Assembly: GCF_016495865.1 (NCBI RefSeq)
Contig: NZ_CP054706.1
Coordinates: 2,294,001-2,358,000, forward strand
Source: Salicibibacter cibi
GTDB taxonomy: Bacteria; Bacillota; Bacilli; Bacillales; Marinococcaceae
Length of the DNA stretch: 64,000 nt
Direction of reading: 5' to 3'
Positions within the stretch are counted from its first letter, which is position 1; every line of letters begins with the position of its first letter. The notes beneath the pieces are model-generated. The model made no database searches and was not told where the DNA came from. It saw nothing but the letters and a program-made list of their open reading frames with translations. Below are positions 17,787 through 26,347 of the stretch, piece by piece. The position numbers and the translations under genes were made by a program.

Positions 17787-18041
17787 TTAAAAATCTTTAG
17801 GTACATTTGATTTTTCGCCTTTATTCTGATTTTCTTTTTTGTTCTCCCAAGTCAAGGCAATAGCCAACAGAGGAATGACCAACTGTAAAGAAAGTCCTAT
17901 CCAAGCAACTAACGATATATTTAGAAAGGTTATATCATAGCTCCATGGCAGCATGAAAACGATTAAAAACAACACAATGAGAATGATGAGCAATCCTTCT
18001 CGAAACGGCATTTTGAACCAATTTTTTTCTTTGGTGGGCAT
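17787..18041 (-). CDS. Small two-helix membrane protein, probable symporter partner
   Basis: 84 aa from the ATG at 18039-18041 (GGAGG 6 bp upstream; the earlier in-frame ATG overlaps that site). Two hydrophobic helices (about 20-40 and 48-66, LLIILIVLFLIVFML and SLVAWIGLSLQLVIPLLAIA) are followed by a charged lysine-rich tail. Small two-helix proteins of the DUF3311/DUF485 kind precede SSS symporter genes in many bacteria; membership here is inferred from size, topology and position, not from a recognised motif. Confidence 0.7.
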   Translation of the reverse strand: MPTKEKNWFKMPFREGLLIILIVLFLIVFMLPWSYDITFLNISLVAWIGLSLQLVIPLLAIALTWENKKENQNKGEKSNVPKDF

Positions 18042-18056
18042 GGTCTTCCTCCTCAT

Positions 18057-18497
18057 TCAACTCTGTTGAATCTGCTTCCATTTTCGTTTGTTAACAAGCT
18101 CCAGCAAAAAAGCAAACTGAAATCTTGGGTGCGCCCGTATTTTCCAGGGAGCAACTTTCATGCGTTCGTTAAACATTTTTAACAACGAAGTCAACTTTTG
18201 CTTGGAATCATATTGAATAGATAAGAAGGTGATCCCACCTAAATTTTGTTTAGCGTTCAAGAGAAACGAAAAAAAACGGGTTAATGGATCGGCTGACACA
18301 TAGATTAATACCATCGTTAATTCATCTGATGTAATAATTATTTGCTCATGTTTACTGTCATACATGAAATGTGGAGGAGCTTTATTGATTTTGAAATGAA
18401 CCCCTTGCTCTCTCATTATTTCTGTTATCAACTGGTAAGCTTCATTTTGTTGTATACCTACATATGCTTCCCATTTTGTTTGATAGAATGAGAGCAT
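18057..18497 (-). CDS. Hypothetical protein in carboxylase/symporter operon
   Basis: 146 aa, start supported by a GGGGGGAG site 7 bp upstream. It is soluble, basic at the C-terminus (VNKRKWKQIQQ), and predicted alpha/beta. I do not recognise a family. It lies between the carboxyltransferase and the small membrane protein, with 15-53 bp gaps, so it is almost certainly cotranscribed and may be an accessory or regulatory protein of the pathway. No cysteine pairs, metal motifs or helix-turn-helix are obvious. Confidence 0.65.
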   Translation of the reverse strand: MLSFYQTKWEAYVGIQQNEAYQLITEIMREQGVHFKINKAPPHFMYDSKHEQIIITSDELTMVLIYVSADPLTRFFSFLLNAKQNLGGITFLSIQYDSKQKLTSLLKMFNERMKVAPWKIRAHPRFQFAFLLELVNKRKWKQIQQS

Positions 18498-18550
18498 TTA
18501 TACTCTCCCCCTCTTTAGCTTTTATTTTTTAGCATTTAGCCATAAGGAGC

Positions 18551-20107
18551 TCAAGGCCTCATCGTATGTGAAGAGGGGCCGACATGTTGGGGCAAGAGCC
18601 GGTACGCATCATCAATCCATTCACATAACAGCGGTCTCGTATCACGAGGATCAATGATTTCTTCAATCCCAAATGATTCTGCTGTCCGAAAGGGGGAGCG
18701 TATGTCTTCCATGTTGTCCATTAAGCTTTTTAGTAATTGCTCTGGCTCTTCGCTCGCTTCAAGTTCCCTTCGATACGCGACTTGGACGCCGCCTTCGATC
18801 GGCAATGAGCCCCAATCGCCGGAAGGCCATGCATAGCGTTGATGAAGCCCATGACCGTTAATCATACCGGCTCCGCCAACCCCAAAGACCTTTCTGAGAA
18901 TAATTTCAATCATAGGGACCGTTGCCTGATAAATTGCCGAGATCGCCCGTACCCCTTTTCGAATCGTTCCTTTTCGTTCTTCTTCCACCCCGATCACCAT
19001 TCCGGGTTGATCGACGAAATTAACGATCGGTACATGAAACGTTTGGCACAAATCAACGAAACGTTCGATTTTTTCACTGCTTTCTGCCGTAAGACCGCCT
19101 CCTAATATAAAGGGATCGGATGCCAAGTAGCCAACCGGATAACCGTTTAACCGCGCAAAGCCAGTGACCGTGCCTCTTCCGTAATATTTGCCCATCTCAA
19201 ATATCGAATCGCGATCAAATACTTTTTCGAGTATGGGGCGAATTTTATAAGGCTTCCGTCTGTTTCTCGGTATAGCCGATAGAAGCTCCTCGTCTTTTCG
19301 ATCCACTCGATCCGTCGTCGCTTGATAAGGCGGCAGCTCCCAAACATTACTCGGAAGATAGGATAAAAACGTTCGGATTTGTTCAAAGGCCTCTTCCTCG
19401 GATGCAGCGATATTATCAACCGCTCCACTCGAACGGTGTACGTCGGCACCCCCTAATTCTTCTTTTGATACGTCATATCCTCTTCCGTACTTCACAACTT
19501 GGGGGCCGGCGACAAACAATTGTGACGTGTCTTCGATCATGATGGAAAAGTGTGAAGCGGCCACCCTTGCAGCACCAAGACCGGCCGTTGAGCCCATTGC
19601 GGCTGCGACGACTGGAACTTTTCCCATATTGTTCACGACATGATCCCATGCAGGGTTCACGGGCACATAAGTCGCACTCGTGTCGTTAAGGCTTTTCACA
19701 CTTCCCCCGCCGCCTGTGCCATCGACTAATCTAACCATAGGCAATTGAAGTTCGTGGGCCATTAATTCGGAGTACACTTGCTTTTCATGAATGCCTCCAT
19801 CGGAGGCACCGCCACGAACCGTGAAATCATCTGCACCGACGACAACCTTTCGGTCATTGATTCTTCCTGTTCCCAATATAAAGTTTGCCGGTTGAAAATC
19901 TTTCACTTTTCCATCCTCATCATAAGACGCTTTCCCGGCTAATGCTCCGGTTTCATGAAACGTATCCGTATCTAAAAGCTTGTCTACACGTTCCCTGACG
20001 GTATATTTTCCCTTTGAATGATGCTTTGCAACATTATCCTCCCCTCCCATTTTATGGGCGAGGCGTTCCAACCTTTTGAGTTCATCTACTTCGGGCTGCC
20101 AGCTCAT
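18551..20107 (-). CDS. Acyl-CoA carboxylase carboxyltransferase subunit (PccB/MmdA-like), copy 1
   Basis: 518 aa, the normal size of biotin-dependent carboxyltransferase beta-type subunits that carry both halves of the crotonase-like fold. Typical stretches are KGKYTVRERVDKLLD, DGTGGGGSV near residue 130 and DPFILGGGLTAESSEKIERF in the C-terminal half. It moves the carboxyl group from biotin to an acyl-CoA (propionyl-, methylcrotonyl-, geranyl-type or other). It is the first gene of the 20.1-10.0 kb operon, with AAGGGAG 9 bp upstream. A cre-like box and an 18-bp palindromic operator lie 55-120 bp upstream. Confidence 0.9.
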   Translation of the reverse strand: MSWQPEVDELKRLERLAHKMGGEDNVAKHHSKGKYTVRERVDKLLDTDTFHETGALAGKASYDEDGKVKDFQPANFILGTGRINDRKVVVGADDFTVRGGASDGGIHEKQVYSELMAHELQLPMVRLVDGTGGGGSVKSLNDTSATYVPVNPAWDHVVNNMGKVPVVAAAMGSTAGLGAARVAASHFSIMIEDTSQLFVAGPQVVKYGRGYDVSKEELGGADVHRSSGAVDNIAASEEEAFEQIRTFLSYLPSNVWELPPYQATTDRVDRKDEELLSAIPRNRRKPYKIRPILEKVFDRDSIFEMGKYYGRGTVTGFARLNGYPVGYLASDPFILGGGLTAESSEKIERFVDLCQTFHVPIVNFVDQPGMVIGVEEERKGTIRKGVRAISAIYQATVPMIEIILRKVFGVGGAGMINGHGLHQRYAWPSGDWGSLPIEGGVQVAYRRELEASEEPEQLLKSLMDNMEDIRSPFRTAESFGIEEIIDPRDTRPLLCEWIDDAYRLLPQHVGPSSHTMRP

Positions 20108-20161
20108 ACTATTAGTCTCCCTTGTAAAATAAATGGTTTTATCTGATACATCTATCGTTAT

Positions 20162-20175
20162 TGTATACGCTTACA
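20162..20175. promoter_or_regulatory. cre-like box (CcpA) before the carboxylase operon
   Basis: TGTATACGCTTACA matches the Bacillus cre consensus TGWAANCGNTNWCA at 13 of 14 positions. It lies 55-68 bp upstream of the carboxyltransferase start, overlapping the likely promoter region (minus-strand TACAAT at about 20160-20165). It predicts repression by CcpA-HPr(Ser-P) when preferred sugars are present. Confidence 0.6.
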
Positions 20176-20206
20176 AAACAAAACAATAAAGCCTTTGTAT
20201 TTTTTG

Positions 20207-20224
20207 ATACTAACCGATTAGTAT
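20207..20224. promoter_or_regulatory. TetR-type operator, copy 1 (ATACTAACCGATTAGTAT)
   Basis: An 18-bp near-perfect palindrome (arms ATACTAA/TTAGTAT around CCGA), 100-117 bp upstream of the carboxyltransferase and just after the 3' end of the interrupted SDR gene. The same palindrome is found at 38140 and 63421. Size and symmetry suit a TetR-family fatty-acid or acyl-CoA sensor such as FadR/PaaR-like proteins, but the regulator is not in the window. Confidence 0.7.
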
Positions 20225-20951
20225 GTTAAACATTACAATAATGATTGAAAAAAAGCAATAGTCCTCACTATTCATTTGCCGTGTGAGTTAAAGATTTAAT
20301 GTTCCTCCATCGATGACTAGTGTTTCTCCCGTGATAAAAGACGACTCGTCGGAAGCTAAAAATAACACAGCATTTGCAATCTCTTCTGGTTGTCCGACTC
20401 TCCTAAGCGCGTTGGCTTTAGATAAAATCGGCCACTTATCAGTTTCCTTCCAGTCGTCTGTCATTTTCGTATCGATAATTCCCGGCGCAATCGCGTTGAC
20501 ACGGATATTTTGCCTTCCATGTTCCGTAGCAGCTGTCTTTGTGAGTGCAATAACACTGCTCTTGGAAGCCGAGTATGCAGAGACAAGTTTTTGTCCTTTT
20601 ATCCCTGCGATGCTGGCGGTATTAATAATGGAACTCCCCGGTTCCATATAAGGGATGGCATGCTTCATGCCAAGAAAGACGCCATTAATATTAATATCCA
20701 TCACGTGTTGCCATTCCTCAAAAGAAACATCCGGCATTTTTTTCTCATCACAATTGACACCGGCGTTATTAAATAAAATATTGAGGGAACCGAAGGTATC
20801 AATTGTTTTATCGATCATTTCCTCGACTTCATTCGGTTTAGTGATATCCGTACGAATGAAGTCGGATTTCCCTCCTTTTTCAATTATAGCCTCTCGGCAT
20901 TCGCCAAGGCTGGCGCGGCAAGGGATTCCTTGTCGCACCCATTTTGCTATC

Positions 20952-20978
20952 CTCCTACCTTCGGTAGGAGATTTTTAT
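20952..20978 (+). terminator. Terminator-like hairpin at the left end of the IS
   Basis: Perfect 8-bp stem CTCCTACC/GGTAGGAG with a 3-nt loop, followed by ATTTTTATCTTTT on the plus strand. It would stop transcripts entering from outside before they reach the transposase gene, a common self-limiting device in insertion sequences. Confidence 0.6.
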
Positions 20979-21123
20979 CTTTTCAATTTTAAATCCAGTC
21001 ATGTGAATCACGAAAATTTCTTTTATAATTGGGTCTGTAAGCCCTTGACTTTTTCAAATCACCCTCATAATCGCCGGTGAAGGGAATGTATTTTCCTTTA
21101 CTACGATTTTTGGGGGTTTTCTT

Positions 21124-22599
21124 TTGAAACCAACGGTTTTTCCTCATGACACGTATCAAACCTTTGTCCTTGAACAACTTCAGGAACACTACGGACGCTC
21201 CATTATCCATTTGAGTCAGGATTGGCCGCTCATCCTCAAATGTTGGCAAGCCGACCTTTCAGGCATTACCGGCCAACTGATGGAGCAGTATGCGGATCAA
21301 GGGCCAGAACCCCGCGATCCGGCTTCCATGTTGCGTTCCTATCTCGTCTTTTTGTTCACAAATCCCGGCATCGGGATCACCCAATGGATCAACGAAATGA
21401 AACGCACACCTATTTACGCGATCTTGAGCGGCTTTTCTCCTGATGATATCCCCGGGGTTGGCACGTTCTATGAGTTTATCGAGCGCCTCTGGCCCGAGGC
21501 GACCAAAAACTTAAAACCCAAGAAGCAAAAACCGAAAAAGAACAAGAAGAAGGGCCAAAAAGGAAAGAAAGGCCAAAAAGCCAATTACAAACCGGGTAAA
21601 GTCGAACGCTTCGCACGATGGTCGGAACGCCATATGGACATCGTCAAACCATTGCCCGGCGACCCACTTTTTCAGTTTTTCGAACAGAATATCTTAAAGG
21701 TTTCTGCGGACCTAGGCCTGATCGGAGATCCTGATGCGCTCAGTGTCGCCGGGGATGGTACGCCTGTTGTCACGCAAGCTTACCGGCGAAGCAAACCGAC
21801 CTGTGATTGTCGCGCGAACGGGATTTATGGCTGCCATCATCATCGCATCTATTCCCAGCCGGATTGTGACGGTGGATGGGACAGCTCCCGTGAGAAGTAC
21901 TTTAACGGCTATCATCTCTATATGTTAGCGGCCGCGGACAGCCCGCATGACCTGCCATTGTATCCACGTCTGCATCCGGCATCCCGGCATGATGCCGTCA
22001 GTTTGGTCGCGAGCGCGGTTGAATTCAACCAACGCTACACCTTGGGATCCGTGAATCGTATGCTTCTCGATGCCGCTCATGACGCCGAGGCTATCTATGA
22101 GCTCTTGGATAAGCAAGGTACCGAGCCTTTCATCGATTTGAACAACAGAAGCAAAAAGAATATCGAAACGAACAGTGATATTCAGATTTCACCCGAGGGC
22201 ATTCCCATCTGCCCCAACGGTCGTGAAATGAAACCAAATGGCTTCGACAAATCCCAGAATCGCAGGAAGTGGCGCTGCACGCCATCCTGCGGGTGTTCGG
22301 ACGCGACATACGGCCGGACCTATCACACGAAATCAAGTGACAACCTGCGTTTGTTTCCCAAAACGCCACGCGATTCTCAAGCGTGGAAAGACATCTACAA
22401 ACGCCGCACTTCAAGCGAACGGACAAACAAACGCGAGAAGAATGATTATCAACTGGAAGCCGGTCGACACCGATCAACGATGATGTGGTACATGCGTATT
22501 TATGGCATTATGATCTGCCAACACATAGACGCCTGGTATGAAAGCCAAAAAGACGACTGGAACCAGCTCAAAACGACTATCTGCCCTGCCGCTGCTTAA
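21124..22599 (+). CDS. DDE-type transposase
   Basis: 491 aa from a TTG at 21124 with GGGGG 7 bp upstream. It has a basic linker of lysine/glycine repeats (about residues 137-160), a first acidic residue in VAGDGTPVVT, a second in LLDAAHDAEAIYELL and a third in RRTSSERTNKREKNDYQLE, giving the D-D-E catalytic triad with the Y-(2)-R-like E-region of IS4/IS5-group enzymes. Cysteine-rich stretches (CDCRANGIYGCHHH, CTPSCGC) suggest a zinc-binding insertion. The frame is complete, so the element may be active. Confidence 0.85.
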   Translation: MKPTVFPHDTYQTFVLEQLQEHYGRSIIHLSQDWPLILKCWQADLSGITGQLMEQYADQGPEPRDPASMLRSYLVFLFTNPGIGITQWINEMKRTPIYAILSGFSPDDIPGVGTFYEFIERLWPEATKNLKPKKQKPKKNKKKGQKGKKGQKANYKPGKVERFARWSERHMDIVKPLPGDPLFQFFEQNILKVSADLGLIGDPDALSVAGDGTPVVTQAYRRSKPTCDCRANGIYGCHHHRIYSQPDCDGGWDSSREKYFNGYHLYMLAAADSPHDLPLYPRLHPASRHDAVSLVASAVEFNQRYTLGSVNRMLLDAAHDAEAIYELLDKQGTEPFIDLNNRSKKNIETNSDIQISPEGIPICPNGREMKPNGFDKSQNRRKWRCTPSCGCSDATYGRTYHTKSSDNLRLFPKTPRDSQAWKDIYKRRTSSERTNKREKNDYQLEAGRHRSTMMWYMRIYGIMICQHIDAWYESQKDDWNQLKTTICPAAA

Positions 22600-22645
22600 G
22601 TTTTAAAAAACGACATCCAAAATTCTGCACGTATGCCCTTTTTTG

Positions 22646-22682
22646 AAAATGGTTTTCATTTCCATATGCTTCAAACCATTTT
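22646..22682. terminator. Hairpin downstream of the transposase inside the IS
   Basis: Perfect 10-bp inverted repeat AAAATGGTTT/AAACCATTTT separated by 17 bp, starting 46 bp after the transposase stop. It has no long T-run, so the terminator role is tentative; it could instead be a subterminal transposase site. Confidence 0.35.
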
Positions 22683-22920
22683 AGGCCTATTGTCTATCCG
22701 TTTCTTGCCTCGAACCACCCCCGTCGCCTTCTAATTCCGAGAGGCTATAATTATCATATTTGCGGTTTCTTTACCGGCATCCTTATCTACATCGGATATC
22801 ATGACTTTGGCTTTTTCCTGTGCAAAATGCAACGCGACGGATCTGCCAATATCTCCTCCGCCACCGGTTACAATGGCAACTTTATCTTCCAAGCGCAAAA
22901 CAACCACCCTTTCCGATTAT

Positions 22921-24474
22921 TTAATACCCCGTTGGCCAATTGGCAAGACGTCGCTCGCTGATCGAACCATTTCTTCCACATGCATAGTCTAACGTTCGAG
23001 ACAGAAATTTCCTCGTTTCTCTTGGATCGATAATGTCATCAAGCATATATTTACCGGCTGCTTTGTATGGGGAGCTGTCAAAACTCCAAGATTTCAACAG
23101 TTCCGCCCGTTCCGTCTCCGGCTGTTCCGATTGTGCAAGTTCACGTCCGTATACGACATTGATACCGACTTCCGGTCCTGTAAAGTTAATTTCAGCCGTT
23201 GGCCATGCCACAACAAAATCCGCCCCCATAGTTGGCCCGCACATATTGCCGTAAGCTGCTCCGATACTTTTGCGAATGACGATCGAAATCTTGGGCACGG
23301 TTGACTGAGCAAGGGCTTGGTTCCACACCATAATTTTTGTTGGCATTTTCATCTTCTCTGCCTCACTCGATACGCGAAAACCGGGCGTATCATGTAAGAA
23401 AATAAGTGGAATATTGTATGAATCACACATTACAATGAAATCGGTTGCCTTCTCACATTCCTTATCTCCCGCGGCGCCTGCAAATTTCATCGGTTGATTT
23501 GCAATAACGCCGACTGTCCGTCCATTTACTCTCGTTAAGACAGTGATAAGCGCCGTCCCATACGTCGCTTTCAGTTCAAAAAAGTGATGATCATCTGCAA
23601 TGTGTTCAATAACCTTTTTCATATCATAAGCTCTTTGTCTCCGGGTAGGCACAAGATCGACCAACTCATCCAAGCTGCGGAATGGGTCATCCTTTGTTTC
23701 TTTGAATGGGGGCTCTTCACCCCCATTTTGCGGCATAAAATCAAGAAACTGTTTGAGGGAGTCGAGCACATCTTCTTCATTTTCCGCGAAATGGTCCACT
23801 TGCCCCGTATGATGCGCGTGTATTTCCCAGCCGCCAAGTTCCTCGTTTGAGACGCTCTCTCCTGTGGCGACCTCAAGCATGCGTGGACCGGCCACTGCCA
23901 TGGACGTCCCTTTACGTTGTGCCACAAAATCCGAAGATACCGCCGTCCAAGTAGGGCCGCCAAAACTGTCACCTAAAATAGCTGTTATCATCGGCACTTC
24001 ACGGTGATGGGTCAATAGCTCATTCGGAAAAAGCACTTGGCTTATGCCATCCGAGCCCATTCCATCCGGCATTCTCAACCCTCCGCCTTCCATAAGGTTT
24101 AAGAATGGAAAGCCGCGTTTCAAAGCAAAGTTGTGGGCAGCTTGTGATTTTCGGAAATATACTTTTCCCTCTGTGCCGGCAAAAACGGTTTTATCCGCTG
24201 CCTGCACGACAATCGGCCGTCCGTTTATCTTTGCCAGTCCGATAATGACGCCATCTCCTGCACTTTTCTCTTCGCTCCCGTCTTGGTCAGAGTGGCCAAG
24301 CATACCCAATTCCAAAAAGGATTCCGGATCGACGAGTTTGTCAATGCGTTCCCTTGCAGTGTAAAAACCCGAACTGTGCTGTCGCTCAATTTTTTCTTTA
24401 CCGCCTCCCAAACGGGCACGATCTTTTCGATTTGATAGTTCTTTGAGTTCCATCTCCATGTTTGTTTTATCCAT
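22921..24474 (-). CDS. Acyl-CoA carboxylase carboxyltransferase subunit (PccB/MmdA-like), copy 2
   Basis: 517 aa, same family as the gene at 18551 but clearly diverged. It has the N-terminal RQHSSGFYTARERIDKLVD stretch, a glycine-rich LMEGGGLRMPDG loop, and a C-terminal PMKFAGAAGD region with FLHDTPGF. It lies 52 bp after the CoA ligase at 24527 and 22 bp before the interrupted SDR, so these three form the sigma-54-controlled operon. It has no own biotin carboxylase or carrier nearby and must borrow those of the 10-20 kb operon or of the cell. Confidence 0.9.
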   Translation of the reverse strand: MDKTNMEMELKELSNRKDRARLGGGKEKIERQHSSGFYTARERIDKLVDPESFLELGMLGHSDQDGSEEKSAGDGVIIGLAKINGRPIVVQAADKTVFAGTEGKVYFRKSQAAHNFALKRGFPFLNLMEGGGLRMPDGMGSDGISQVLFPNELLTHHREVPMITAILGDSFGGPTWTAVSSDFVAQRKGTSMAVAGPRMLEVATGESVSNEELGGWEIHAHHTGQVDHFAENEEDVLDSLKQFLDFMPQNGGEEPPFKETKDDPFRSLDELVDLVPTRRQRAYDMKKVIEHIADDHHFFELKATYGTALITVLTRVNGRTVGVIANQPMKFAGAAGDKECEKATDFIVMCDSYNIPLIFLHDTPGFRVSSEAEKMKMPTKIMVWNQALAQSTVPKISIVIRKSIGAAYGNMCGPTMGADFVVAWPTAEINFTGPEVGINVVYGRELAQSEQPETERAELLKSWSFDSSPYKAAGKYMLDDIIDPRETRKFLSRTLDYACGRNGSISERRLANWPTGY

Positions 24475-24526
24475 TTATAACTCCTACCCCTATGATTTTC
24501 GTGATGTTTGATCGAAGTGATCCATT

Positions 24527-26176
24527 CTATTCTTTTAAAAGCCGTCGTAACACTTTCCCGGAGCTTGTTGCCGGCAATTGATCAACGAAAACAACGTCGC
24601 GTGGGTATTTATACGCTGCCATGTGTTCCTTGCTCCAGGCAATAATGTCATCCGCAGTGATTGTCTCTCCATACTCCTGTTTCAAGACGACAAAGGCTTT
24701 TACACTTTCCCCGCGTTTGCTGTCCGGCACACCGATCGCAGCGACTTGGGCAATGGCTTCATGGTCGCTCATTAATGCCTCGACATCTTCCGGAAACACG
24801 CTGTAACCAGATGCTTTAATCATCTCTTTCACCCGGCCGTTAAATGTTAAATAGCCGTCATCATCCAACGTGCCAATATCACCGGTAAAAACCCACCCAT
24901 CGCGTAAGGTAGCCGCTGTTGCTTCAGGGCGGTTAAGATATCCCTTAAACACGCCGGGGTTTTTCACGGCAATTTCACCTTGCCTTCCCGCTGGCAAATC
25001 TTCTCCACTTTCCGGATCTACAATCCGAATATCCGTTTGATACGTTGGAATGCCACATGTTCCATATTTGATTTTATCCATAGGCATCATCGTGTCACAT
25101 GTATGCGTTTCACTTAATCCGTAAGACGCTTCAAAAAGAAGGCACCCATCTGTAAGTTTTCCCCACGCTTCTGCTAGTGGCTCATCGACAGCCATTCCAA
25201 AGCTTGTTGCGAAATTGGTTTCCAAACAAGACAAATCATGGTCTGCGGATGCTTCATTTAATATCGCCGCGTTCATTGTGGCTACCGTATACAATTTATT
25301 CACTCTGTAACGCTCAATCGCCTGAATAGCCGTCAATGGTTCAAAGCGTGTCAATAGAATACAAGAATTGGCACAATAGACGGGGAGATTAACCCCCATA
25401 ACCATGCCGGCAATATGGCAAAGCGGAGCCGCCGCTAGCGTGCGATCTTCTTGTTGGTGTTGGTACCCATGCGCTGTAGCTGCTGTTTTGAATAACGCAT
25501 TTCCAAACGTGAGCATCGCCGCCTTAGGTCTTCCAGTCGTACCGGAGGTAAATACCATTAGACCAACATCGTTCCAGACATCAATCGATGCTGTCTCTTC
25601 CAGTGGTGCTGTCGCGGTTACAATGTCTATTACATCATACGCGTCATCAGTCGCTTTCTTTTCTCCTTGAAGGTCCTCAGGCAAAGGCAGCGTTACATTT
25701 TCAGAAAGAAAGTCCGCATAATGAGTGGTCATTACAAATTGAAGCGAATGGGTTTTATCTTTAATAGCGACTATATGGTCATATAATTCATCGCCTGCAA
25801 TAACCGCCATAATTTCAGCTTCATTTATGAAATACTCCAGTTCCGACGCCTTGTACATAGGATTTAAAGGAACGACCGTGCCCCCTAACATTTGTATGGC
25901 GTAATGACTCAGTAAATATTGAGGACAGTTTTGCATGTATAACGCGACTTTATCTCCTTTTGTAATTCCCTTGTTCTGAAGGAAGTGGGCCAGCCGGCGC
26001 GTTTGGGCCACTAATTGCTCCCAACTGATCTCATTTCCATAAAAATTATAAGCGGTTTTATTTGGATGATCGATGGCATTTTGAATGAGGTATTCATGTA
26101 AGGCTTTTTCTCCAAGTCGGTAACTCAATGTTTCCGGAACCCCTTGCGGCCAACTTTTCTTTAAAAAAGAAGTCAT
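24527..26176 (-). CDS. AMP-forming acyl-CoA ligase
   Basis: 549 aa with MVFTSGTTGRPKAAML near residue 210, SYGLSETHTCD near 365, VFTGDIGTLDDDGYLTFNGR near 435 and the C-terminal PATSSGKVLRR catalytic-lysine motif. The hinge reads NGRVKE rather than the usual DR(K/I)K. It resembles ligases for medium- or long-chain and dicarboxylic acids; the substrate is not fixed by sequence. It is the first gene after the sigma-54 promoter at 26219-26235 and has a GGAGGGAGG site, so its expression should depend on the adjacent activator. Confidence 0.9.
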   Translation of the reverse strand: MTSFLKKSWPQGVPETLSYRLGEKALHEYLIQNAIDHPNKTAYNFYGNEISWEQLVAQTRRLAHFLQNKGITKGDKVALYMQNCPQYLLSHYAIQMLGGTVVPLNPMYKASELEYFINEAEIMAVIAGDELYDHIVAIKDKTHSLQFVMTTHYADFLSENVTLPLPEDLQGEKKATDDAYDVIDIVTATAPLEETASIDVWNDVGLMVFTSGTTGRPKAAMLTFGNALFKTAATAHGYQHQQEDRTLAAAPLCHIAGMVMGVNLPVYCANSCILLTRFEPLTAIQAIERYRVNKLYTVATMNAAILNEASADHDLSCLETNFATSFGMAVDEPLAEAWGKLTDGCLLFEASYGLSETHTCDTMMPMDKIKYGTCGIPTYQTDIRIVDPESGEDLPAGRQGEIAVKNPGVFKGYLNRPEATAATLRDGWVFTGDIGTLDDDGYLTFNGRVKEMIKASGYSVFPEDVEALMSDHEAIAQVAAIGVPDSKRGESVKAFVVLKQEYGETITADDIIAWSKEHMAAYKYPRDVVFVDQLPATSSGKVLRRLLKE

Positions 26177-26218
26177 ATATGATTCCTCCCTCCATTATTT
26201 GAATGTCTAACTAAATAA

Positions 26219-26235
26219 AGCAATTTTTATGCCAA
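26219..26235 (-). promoter_or_regulatory. Sigma-54 (-24/-12) promoter of the CoA ligase operon
   Basis: On the minus strand the sequence reads TTGGCATAAAAATTGCT, matching the consensus YTGGCACG-N4-TTGCW with the invariant GG and GC exactly 10 bp apart (GG at 26232-26233, GC at 26220-26221). Transcription would start near 26208, about 30 bp before the CoA ligase ATG. A sigma-54 activator gene begins just upstream. Confidence 0.85.
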
Positions 26236-26294
26236 AAACCAATCCGCTTAAAATCAGGCTTTCCATTGTATAAACAACGCACACCTACTTACAT

Positions 26295-26313
26295 TTGAAT
26301 TAAATGAATTCAA
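26295..26313. promoter_or_regulatory. Possible upstream activator site for the sigma-54 regulator
   Basis: Inverted repeat TTGAATT-N5-AATTCAA with perfect 7-bp arms, about 65-80 bp upstream of the -24 element and between it and the activator gene. Position and symmetry fit an enhancer for a Fis-type HTH dimer; the AT-rich content makes chance possible. Confidence 0.45.
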
Positions 26314-26347
26314 TAGTGAATAATTTTTTGGAAGCCCTTACATTTCA

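Larger units (their letters stand above)
20886..22748 (+). mobile_element. 1863-bp insertion sequence with 12-bp terminal inverted repeats
   Basis: Terminal repeats ATAGCCTCTCGG (20886-20897) and CCGAGAGGCTAT (22737-22748) are perfect, and the flanks are a direct repeat AATT (20882-20885 and 22749-22752). The element carries one DDE transposase gene on the plus strand, opposite to the interrupted host gene. A terminator-like hairpin lies between the left end and the transposase. The exact termini are assigned from the restored SDR reading frame, which makes the borders reliable. The IS family is not settled (IS4/IS5-like DDE group). Confidence 0.92.
20288..22898 (-). pseudogene. SDR-family dehydrogenase gene interrupted by an insertion sequence
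   Basis: The N-terminal 50 codons (TTG start at 22896-22898, MRLEDKVAIVTGGGGDIGRS...) run from 22898 to 22749 and end exactly at the IS; the remaining 197 codons run from 20881 to 20288 (IIEKGGKSDF... to TLVIDGGTLNL). Removing the IS (20886-22748) and one AATT target copy rejoins them in frame into a 247-aa SDR with TGGGGDIG, NNAGV and YSASK. As it stands the cofactor loop and the catalytic half are separated; a 216-codon frame beginning inside the IS lacks the nucleotide-binding loop and is unlikely to work. It follows the carboxyltransferase at 22921 by 22 bp. Confidence 0.9.

Noticed and set aside
20288..20938. 216-codon SDR as an intact shorter gene
   Set aside because: Its first 19 codons are largely IS sequence and it lacks the nucleotide-binding loop; the other part of the gene is on the far side of the IS.
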